NCBI GenBank assembly: GCA_007134805.1 | Contig: SLKB01000233.1 | Coordinates: forward strand, 1-10,917 | Source: Paracoccaceae bacterium | Lineage (GTDB): Bacteria; Pseudomonadota; Alphaproteobacteria; Rhodobacterales; Rhodobacteraceae | Reading direction: 5' to 3' | Length of the DNA: 10,917 bases | Part shown: positions 6,371 to 10,917 of the stretch, piece after piece | How positions within the stretch are numbered: position 1 is the stretch's first letter | Layout of the letters: every line of letters starts with the position of its first letter | Position numbers and translations under genes: made by a program | Notes under the pieces: model-generated | Databases searched by the model: none | What the model saw: the letters and a program-made list of their open reading frames with translations, nothing else | What the model was told of the DNA's origin: nothing

Positions 6371-7324
6371 ATGACACGCGATACAGTGATGCTGCCGCCC
6401 ACGGAGGTGGGGCTGCGCGCGGCGGCCGAGATCCTGACGGCGGGCGGGCTGGTCGCGATGCCGACCGAGACCGTCTACGGGCTTGCGGCCGATGCGCGCA
6501 ACCCCGCGGCCGTCGCGGGGATCTTTGCCGCAAAGCAGCGCCCGGCGCACAACCCGCTGATCGTCCATGTTGCAAGCCGCGCGGAGGCCGACGCGCTTGC
6601 ACGGTTTTCAGACGCGGCAGAGGCGCTCGCACGGGCCTTCTGGCCCGGGCCGCTCACGCTGGTGCTGCCCTTGCGCGACGGCCACGGGCTCGCCCCCGCT
6701 GTGACTGCGGGGCTCGGGACTGTGGCGCTGCGCCTGCCGGCCCATCCGATCGCGCGGTCGCTTCTGGAGGCATTCGGGGGCCCGCTTGCGGCGCCTTCGG
6801 CCAATCCGTCGGGCCGGATCAGCCCGACGACGCCCGCGCATGTCCTCTCGGGGCTGCGCGGGCGGATCGCGGCGGTGATCGACGCGGGCCCCTGCGCGGT
6901 CGGGCTGGAATCGACGATCCTCATGGTCGGCGCGCAGGGCAAGCAACTGCTGCGCGCGGGCGCGATCAGCGCGGAGGCGGTGCAGGCGGTGCTCGGCACG
7001 GCGCCGGAGCAGCCCTCAACGGGCAGGATCACCGCGCCGGGACAATTCGCGTCGCATTACGCGCCGCGCGCGACACTGCGGCTCGGGGCAACATCGCCCG
7101 CGCCCGGCGAGGTCTGGATCGGCTTCGGGCCCGACTGCGCGGGCGCGGCATTCAGCCTCTCGGCCGCGGGCGATCTGGACGAGGCCGCAGCGCGGCTATT
7201 CGCCGTGCTGCACGAGGCGGACACTCTTGGCCAGCCGATCGCGGTGGCGCCTGTCCCGGAAACAGGGCTGGGTGTTGCGATCAATGACCGGCTGCGCAGG
7301 GCGGCCGCACCGCGCGACGGCTGA
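6371..7324 (+). CDS. sua5: L-threonylcarbamoyladenylate synthase (Sua5-type, two-domain)
   Basis: Makes threonylcarbamoyl-AMP from threonine, bicarbonate and ATP, the first step of the universal tRNA modification t6A37. The 317-residue protein has an N-terminal YrdC domain (about 10-200) with MPTETVYGLAADA (30-42), KQRPAHNPLIVHV (55-67), WPGPLTLVL (91-99), APSANPSG (141-148) and GLESTIL (178-184). A linker with GQFASHYAPRA (224-234) leads to the Sua5 C-terminal domain (about 235-317), which ends GLGVAINDRLRRAAA. The second domain marks the longer Sua5 type rather than the short TsaC/YrdC. The start ATG at 6371 is preceded by AGGGA about 10 nt upstream. The open frame extends far upstream antisense to the dehydrogenase, which is not credible as coding. 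Confidence 0.93.
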   Translation: MTRDTVMLPPTEVGLRAAAEILTAGGLVAMPTETVYGLAADARNPAAVAGIFAAKQRPAHNPLIVHVASRAEADALARFSDAAEALARAFWPGPLTLVLPLRDGHGLAPAVTAGLGTVALRLPAHPIARSLLEAFGGPLAAPSANPSGRISPTTPAHVLSGLRGRIAAVIDAGPCAVGLESTILMVGAQGKQLLRAGAISAEAVQAVLGTAPEQPSTGRITAPGQFASHYAPRATLRLGATSPAPGEVWIGFGPDCAGAAFSLSAAGDLDEAAARLFAVLHEADTLGQPIAVAPVPETGLGVAINDRLRRAAAPRDG

Positions 7325-7357
7325 CGGGCGGCGCCAGTGGGGAACAACAGGGGAAGA

Positions 7358-7380
7358 ACGGGGGGCGGCTGCCCCCCCGT
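7358..7380. terminator. G/C hairpin after sua5
   Basis: ACGGGGGGC, a short GGCT loop and GCCCCCCCGT (one extra C) form a strong stem about 35 nt downstream of the sua5 stop. There is no T-run, so it is not a canonical intrinsic terminator, but its position between convergent genes suggests transcript end or 3'-end protection. Confidence 0.4.
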
Positions 7381-7389
7381 GCCCCCCGC

Positions 7390-7413
7390 TTCACGGGGGC
7401 GCGCCCCCGTGAA
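7390..7413. terminator. Perfect 24-bp palindrome between convergent sua5 and dapD
   Basis: TTCACGGGGGCG is followed immediately by its exact reverse complement, CGCCCCCGTGAA. As RNA it could fold into a 10-bp stem with a 4-nt loop on either strand. It sits 25 nt past the dapD stop and 65 nt past the sua5 stop. The plus strand continues with A's and the minus strand has no T-run after the hairpin, so a bidirectional transcript end is likely, but the mechanism is not obvious. Confidence 0.5.
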
Positions 7414-7438
7414 AAACCCCCGCACCCGCGCGCGGGAC

Positions 7439-8269
7439 TCAGTCGCGCAGAAGCTCATTGATGCCGGTCTTGGAGCGCGTCTGCGCATCGACGCGCTTCA
7501 CGATCACGGCACAATAGAGGTTGATGCCATTTTTCGACGGCATCGAGCCTGCCACCACCACCGAATAGGGCGGGACTTCGCCATACATGACCTCGCCGGT
7601 TTCCCGATCCACGATCTTGGTGGATTTGCCGATGAACACGCCCATGCCCAGAACCGAGCCTTCGCGGATGATGCAGCCCTCGACCACTTCGGAACGCGCG
7701 CCGATGAAGCAGTTGTCCTCGATGATCGTGGGGCCCGCCTGCATGGGTTCGAGCACACCACCGATGCCCACCCCACCCGAGAGATGCACATTCTTGCCGA
7801 TCTGCGCGCAAGATCCCACGGTCGCCCATGTGTCGACCATGGTGCCGCTGTCCACATAGGCGCCGAGATTGACGAAACTGGGCATCAGCACCACGCCCGG
7901 CGCGATATAGGCCGATTTGCGCACCACGCAGTTGGGGACCGCGCGGAACCCCGCGGCTTTCCAGTCCTTCTTCTTCCAGCCCTCGAACTTGCTGTCGACC
8001 TTGTCCCACCAGGAGCCGCCCTGCGGGCCGCCCGCGTGTTTCTCCATCTCGCGGATGCGGAAGCCCAGGAGCACGGCCTTCTTGGCCCATTGGTTGACCA
8101 GCCACTGCCCGTCCGGCTGACGCTCGGCGACGCGCAGCCGGCCGCTGTCGAGCGCGTCGAGGGTCTCCTCGATCGCCGCGCGCGTCTCACCGCCCGTCAT
8201 GGGGGTGATGGTGTCGCGCGTGTCCCACGCGGTCTCGATGGCGCGTTCAAGTGCGGCAGTGTCGGTCAT
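7439..8269 (-). CDS. dapD: 2,3,4,5-tetrahydropyridine-2,6-dicarboxylate N-succinyltransferase
   Basis: Transfers succinyl from succinyl-CoA to tetrahydrodipicolinate in the succinylase branch of diaminopimelate and lysine synthesis; a cytoplasmic homotrimer in known members. At 276 residues it is almost the size of E. coli DapD (274). The N-terminal helical part includes [18 protein letters not shown]. The left-handed beta-helix of hexapeptide repeats follows (about 105-220: [67 protein letters not shown]), ending with [12 protein letters not shown]. The start ATG at 8269 has GGAG 6 nt upstream; an upstream in-frame ATG (8293) would lack this. It is divergent from the LOG-family gene and convergent with sua5. 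No other dap gene is visible. Confidence 0.96.
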   Translation of the reverse strand: MTDTAALERAIETAWDTRDTITPMTGGETRAAIEETLDALDSGRLRVAERQPDGQWLVNQWAKKAVLLGFRIREMEKHAGGPQGGSWWDKVDSKFEGWKKKDWKAAGFRAVPNCVVRKSAYIAPGVVLMPSFVNLGAYVDSGTMVDTWATVGSCAQIGKNVHLSGGVGIGGVLEPMQAGPTIIEDNCFIGARSEVVEGCIIREGSVLGMGVFIGKSTKIVDRETGEVMYGEVPPYSVVVAGSMPSKNGINLYCAVIVKRVDAQTRSKTGINELLRD

Positions 8270-8305
8270 GGCGGGCTCCGTGGCTCTGGTCATCTGATGG
8301 CGCCC

Positions 8306-8334
8306 GCTATAGCCTTCGCATCTGACGACCGCAA
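8306..8334 (-). promoter_or_regulatory. Candidate sigma70 promoter for dapD
   Basis: On the minus strand: TTGCGG (3 of 6 to -35) at 8334-8329, exactly 17 nt, then TATAGC (4 of 6 to -10) at 8311-8306. Transcription would start near 8299, leaving about 30 nt of leader before the dapD ATG. A direct repeat of CATCTGA at 8291-8297 and 8319-8325 flanks the -10 region. It lies in the 89-bp divergent gap shared with the LOG gene. Confidence 0.38.
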
Positions 8335-8358
8335 TCCGCCCATGGGAGCCACTCTCGC

Positions 8359-9195
8359 GTGACACAGGACCCCAAGACCCGCGCCTTTCCGGATGCGCAA
8401 GAAGATGTGCGCTTCTGGGATGAAGCCCCCGACACCGCGCAGACCCGCCACCCGGCCTATCGGCTGGCCTTTGCCGATGGTGATTTCATGCTGCGCGACG
8501 AGCTGCGGCCCGTGCGGCTGCAGCTTGAACTGCTCAAGCCCGAACTCCTGATGAACGAGCGCGGGATCGAATCGACCATCGTGATGTTCGGGGGCGCGCG
8601 CATCCCGCGCCCCGAGGATGCGGGCAGCGCCCGAACCGAAACGCTGGGCGAGCTGAGCCGCTTCTACGAGGTCGCGCGCAGTTTCGCCAAGGAGATGACG
8701 CTGCGCTCTGTCCAGTCCTACGGGCGCGCGGATGTCATCGTGACCGGCGGCGGGCCGGGGGTGATGGAGGCGGGCAATCTCGGCGCGCAGGAGGCCGGGG
8801 GGGTGTCGATCGGGCTCAATATCGTTCTGCCGCACGAGCAGGCGCCGAACGTCTATGTCACGCCCGATTTATGCTTCAACTTCCATTATTTCGCGATCCG
8901 CAAGATGCATTTCCTGATGCGCGCGCGGGCCATCGCGGTCTTTCCCGGCGGTTTCGGCACGCTTGACGAGCTGTTCGAGACGCTGACGCTGATCCAGACC
9001 GAACGGATGCACCGGATGCCCTTCATCCTGTTCGGGCGCGCGTTCTGGACGCGCATCATCAACTGGGAGGCGCTGGCAGAGGCGGGCACGATCAGCCGCG
9101 AGGATCTGGATCTGTTCCATTTTGCCGAAACCGCAGAAGAGGCCATCGCGATCATCGACAATTTTCGTGCAGGCAAGTCTGCCAGATCCGCCTGA
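8359..9195 (+). CDS. LOG-family (TIGR00730-type) Rossmann-fold nucleotide hydrolase
   Basis: A 278-residue protein of the LOG / 'lysine decarboxylase-like' family, whose characterised members cleave the N-glycosidic bond of nucleoside 5'-monophosphates (cytokinin-activating LOG in plants, PpnN in E. coli). Diagnostic motifs are [11 protein letters not shown] (130-140) and [12 protein letters not shown] (196-207), with [10 protein letters not shown] (72-81) at the start of the Rossmann fold. An extra N-terminal segment of about 65 residues makes it longer than the short plant-type LOG. No decarboxylase activity is expected despite old annotations. The start is a GTG with a weak GGGAG 10 nt upstream; no nearby in-frame ATG precedes the conserved core. 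It is divergent from dapD and 82 nt upstream of the small unknown gene. The physiological substrate is unknown. Confidence 0.88.
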   Translation: MTQDPKTRAFPDAQEDVRFWDEAPDTAQTRHPAYRLAFADGDFMLRDELRPVRLQLELLKPELLMNERGIESTIVMFGGARIPRPEDAGSARTETLGELSRFYEVARSFAKEMTLRSVQSYGRADVIVTGGGPGVMEAGNLGAQEAGGVSIGLNIVLPHEQAPNVYVTPDLCFNFHYFAIRKMHFLMRARAIAVFPGGFGTLDELFETLTLIQTERMHRMPFILFGRAFWTRIINWEALAEAGTISREDLDLFHFAETAEEAIAIIDNFRAGKSARSA

Positions 9196-9223
9196 TTGCG
9201 CATGATGGTTTGATATTGCGCAA
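9196..9223. repeat. TTGCGCA repeats after the LOG gene
   Basis: TTGCGCA occurs at 9196-9202 and again at 9216-9222, the second within the 8-bp palindrome TTGCGCAA (9216-9223). The outer copies can pair as TTGCGCA/TGCGCAA (7-bp stem, 14-nt loop). The repeat starts directly after the LOG stop and lies about 55 nt upstream of the small gene's start, so it may be an operator for that gene or a weak 3' hairpin. Confidence 0.35.
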
Positions 9224-9263
9224 GGCAGGGTCCGCGGGGTCATGCTATCATCCGTCAGTTTCT

Positions 9264-9271
9264 GGAGGAGG
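9264..9271 (+). promoter_or_regulatory. Strong ribosome binding site of the small gene
   Basis: GGAGGAGG lies 6 nt before the ATG at 9278, the best Shine-Dalgarno in the window. It decides the start over an in-frame ATG at 9242 and argues that the 91-codon frame is a real, well-translated gene. Confidence 0.75.
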
Positions 9272-9277
9272 ACTGCA

Positions 9278-9553
9278 ATGATCAACGAAAACGACATTCT
9301 GGACATGACCTGTCTGACGCGTGCGCAAATCGCCGCGATTTCGGAGCATGAGCATCTCGATGATGTCAGCGCGGCCGAGCTGGGGGAGTACCTGATGCAT
9401 ATCCACCATGGCCCGCAGCAAGTTCAGAAGATGATCTGCGAGGACATCACCGAGGCTCTGCACGCCCATGATCTGCCCAAGGCGCGCGGGCTTTATCTGG
9501 CGCTCAAGGAATTTCTCGCGGAGCACCCCGAGGCGCTTCGCGGGAACGCCTGA
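9278..9553 (+). CDS. Small protein of unknown function (91 residues)
   Basis: I do not recognise a named family, although proteins of this look are common in Rhodobacterales genomes (from memory). It is soluble, acidic at the N-terminus (MINENDILDMTCLTRAQIAA) and probably all helical, with no signal peptide or membrane segment. A cluster of histidines (EHEHLDD near 23-29 and MHIHHGPQQVQ near 40-50) and two cysteines (C12 and C54) stand out, but no standard metal-binding motif is complete. The last third (AHDLPKARGLYLALKEFLAEHPEAL) reads as two amphipathic helices. The very strong ribosome binding site and typical GC-rich codon use support coding. It follows the LOG gene on the same strand after 82 nt and ends just before a convergent hairpin. 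Confidence 0.78.
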   Translation: MINENDILDMTCLTRAQIAAISEHEHLDDVSAAELGEYLMHIHHGPQQVQKMICEDITEALHAHDLPKARGLYLALKEFLAEHPEALRGNA

Positions 9554-9558
9554 CGCCA

Positions 9559-9580
9559 CTGGCGGCGACAGCGCCGCCAG
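9559..9580. terminator. Convergent hairpin between small gene and glycosyltransferase
   Basis: CTGGCGGCG, loop ACAG, CGCCGCCAG: a perfect 9-bp stem 5 nt after the small gene's stop and 19 nt past the end of the convergent glycosyltransferase. No T-run follows on either strand, so this is probably a G/C-only bidirectional transcript end rather than a canonical intrinsic terminator. Confidence 0.5.
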
Positions 9581-9599
9581 GCAAGGCCCATCGACAGGC

Positions 9600-10802
9600 T
9601 CAGTGCGGGTCCGTGACGGCCGCGAACAACGCCTTGAGCGCGCGCGCCGAAGCGTGCAGGTCATGGGCGGCCTCGACCCGGGACCGGCCTGTCGCGCCGC
9701 GGCGGGCGAGATCCTCTGGCGTCGCGTCGAGGCAGGATCGCAAGGCGGCTGTCAGCGCGGGCACATCACCGGCAGGAACGAGCCATCCCGATTGGGCATC
9801 GACCAGTTCGGGGATCGCGGCAATGAAGGTGCTGATCACGGGCCGCGCATGGGCATGGGCTTCCATGATGACGATCGGCAAGCCTTCGGCGAAGCTTGGC
9901 AGGACCAGGGCGCGGGACGTTGCAAGGGCGTCCTGCACGGCGGCATTCTCGGCCCAGCCGCGGATCTCGATCACTTCGGAAAGCCCGTGTCGGGCGATGG
10001 CCTGCTCGATCTCGGGGCGCGTCTCGCCATCGCCGATCAGGATCAACCGCGCCTGTGGGTGGCTCTCGTGCAGCGCGCCCCATGCCTCGACCAGCAGGGT
10101 CTGCGCCTTTTGCGGGCACAGCCGGCCGATGCAGACAAGCGGGGCATCCGCCGCCGGCGCGGGGGCAGGTTGCATCATGTCCAGATCGACCCCGCAGCGA
10201 ACCACATGGAGCTTCGGCCATTGCGCCATGCCACCGGCGAGCGCCAGTTGCACCCGGGCAAAGGCGCTGATCGCCACCACGAAACGCGCCTGCGCGATCT
10301 TCAGCGCAAGCGAGGCCGCGCGCGGGTCGCGGAACTCGTCAGGCCCATGGGCCGTGAACGAATAGCCCGGGCCCCCAAGCCGTGAGACCAGCAGCGCCAC
10401 CGCTGCCGTGTTGGTCGAGAAATGCGCATGCAGATGCGCGATCCCGCCTGCGGATTGTTTCAGATGCACGGCTTCCAGCAGATAGGCCAGATGGCGCACC
10501 GCGGCGCCGCGTTCGGCGGCACGCCACATCTGCCAGCCCGTCGCAACAGCCCGCGCCACACCCGCAGGATTGCCGAGGATCTCGCGCACAAGCCGCAGCC
10601 CGAGCGGCAGCGCACCGGGCGCCAGCAGGTAGCGACAGCGCGCCGCCTCGTCGCGGTCAGCCGCCTCGACGAGCGGCTGGTCCCAGGGGCGGATCGCAAA
10701 GCGTGTTACCTCGACCCCCAGCGCCTCGAGCGCCGCAATCTCGCGGCGAATGAAGGTGGCGGAGGTGACCGGATAGGTGTTCATCACATACCCTATCCGC
10801 AT
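9600..10802 (-). CDS. Glycosyltransferase family 4 (GT-B fold), probable polysaccharide synthesis
   Basis: Transfers a sugar from a nucleotide-sugar donor to a polysaccharide or lipid-linked acceptor, probably at the cytoplasmic face of the membrane. The 400-residue protein has an N-terminal acceptor domain opening MRIGYVMNTYPVTSATFIRRE, with HLHAHFSTN and FTAHGPDEF as in colanic-acid/exopolysaccharide GT4 enzymes. The C-terminal donor domain has LVCIGRLCPQKAQTLLVEA (about 222-240), ILIGDGETRPEIE and the EX7E motif in AEGLPIVIMEA (E306 and E314). ATG 10802 was chosen because the family fold starts there; an in-frame ATG at 10871 would overlap the upstream gene. The Shine-Dalgarno is poor, suggesting coupling to the upstream gene that ends 22 nt earlier. 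Donor and acceptor cannot be predicted. Confidence 0.9.
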   Translation of the reverse strand: MRIGYVMNTYPVTSATFIRREIAALEALGVEVTRFAIRPWDQPLVEAADRDEAARCRYLLAPGALPLGLRLVREILGNPAGVARAVATGWQMWRAAERGAAVRHLAYLLEAVHLKQSAGGIAHLHAHFSTNTAAVALLVSRLGGPGYSFTAHGPDEFRDPRAASLALKIAQARFVVAISAFARVQLALAGGMAQWPKLHVVRCGVDLDMMQPAPAPAADAPLVCIGRLCPQKAQTLLVEAWGALHESHPQARLILIGDGETRPEIEQAIARHGLSEVIEIRGWAENAAVQDALATSRALVLPSFAEGLPIVIMEAHAHARPVISTFIAAIPELVDAQSGWLVPAGDVPALTAALRSCLDATPEDLARRGATGRSRVEAAHDLHASARALKALFAAVTDPH

Positions 10803-10824
10803 GGGGCCAGACCCGCGGGCGGGG

Positions 10825-10917
10825 TTAATGCGTCCAGACCTGACGGCGATTGGTGGCGAAATTGTCGGCATACCCGCCGGGGCGCAAATTCGGCCGGCGA
10901 GTCTTGGGGGCGATCAC
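10825..10917 (-). CDS. C-terminus of an unidentified gene cut by the right edge (partial)
   Basis: A minus-strand frame enters at the right edge and ends with TAA at 10825-10827, giving a 30-residue hydrophilic, basic C-terminus that includes [20 protein letters not shown] and ends VWTH. Codon use is GC-rich at third positions like its neighbours, and the stop lies 22 nt before the glycosyltransferase start, as expected of an operon partner. The fragment is too short to name a family; context suggests a polysaccharide-synthesis gene. It may also be a chance open frame. Confidence 0.5.
   Translation of the reverse strand: MIAPKTRRPNLRPGGYADNFATNRRQVWTH

Noticed and set aside
7337..8362. Plus-strand open frame of 341 codons opposite dapD
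   Set aside because: It runs antisense to an almost full-length DapD match and through the palindromic terminator region, with no recognisable domain.
8342..8362. Six-codon upstream frame (MGATLA) whose stop overlaps the GTG start of the LOG gene
   Set aside because: It could couple translation, but the ATG has no ribosome binding site and such overlaps arise easily by chance.
1..10917. tRNA, rRNA, CRISPR, insertion-sequence, prophage or defence genes
   Set aside because: No cloverleaf-type sequence, regularly spaced repeat, transposase, integrase or toxin-antitoxin pair was seen; nearly all the sequence is accounted for by ordinary metabolic genes.

Overview
The window looks like an ordinary chromosomal stretch from a high-GC alphaproteobacterium, most likely a Rhodobacteraceae (Paracoccus/Rhodobacter/Roseobacter-type) species. 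The clues are the very GC-rich third codon positions throughout, a 44-residue aa3-oxidase subunit IV of the Paracoccus type, an E. coli-like RluA, a fused NuoE/NuoF-type formate dehydrogenase beta subunit, and an acyl-CoA dehydrogenase of the DmdC type. No RNA genes, insertion sequences, CRISPR arrays or phage genes were seen.

Left block, all on the minus strand, read right to left from about 6199 to the left edge: an acyl-CoA dehydrogenase (4493-6199); a metallo-beta-lactamase-fold hydrolase coupled to it by a 4-base overlap (3414-4496); aa3-type cytochrome oxidase subunit IV (3222-3356); a putative lipoprotein (2508-3191) whose stop codon is fused to the start of rluA (1858-2508); the beta subunit of an NAD-dependent molybdenum/tungsten formate dehydrogenase (66-1763); and the probable first 23 codons of the next subunit (1-69). 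A perfect 19-bp LysR-type palindrome at the end of rluA suggests that the formate dehydrogenase genes start a separately regulated unit.

Middle block: sua5 (tRNA t6A synthesis, 6371-7324, plus strand) diverges from the acyl-CoA dehydrogenase and converges on dapD (lysine/diaminopimelate synthesis, 7439-8269, minus). The two convergent ends are separated by 114 bp of strong G/C hairpins, including a perfect 24-bp palindrome. dapD diverges from a LOG-family nucleotide hydrolase (8359-9195, plus), which is followed by a small conserved-looking 91-residue protein of unknown function (9278-9553).

Right block: a GT4-type glycosyltransferase (9600-10802, minus) converges on the small gene across a 9-bp-stem hairpin. 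Immediately upstream of it is the C-terminal end of another minus-strand gene cut by the right edge (10825-10917), so a polysaccharide-synthesis cluster may continue beyond the window.

Most of this is housekeeping and central metabolism, and I see no convincing novel multi-gene system. The items most worth a second look are the LysR-type palindrome before the formate dehydrogenase genes, a textbook G-quadruplex motif at the left edge, the uncharacterised lipoprotein with a possible permuted papain-like His/Cys arrangement, the coupled dehydrogenase/MBL-hydrolase pair, and the 91-residue unknown protein with its TTGCGCA repeats.
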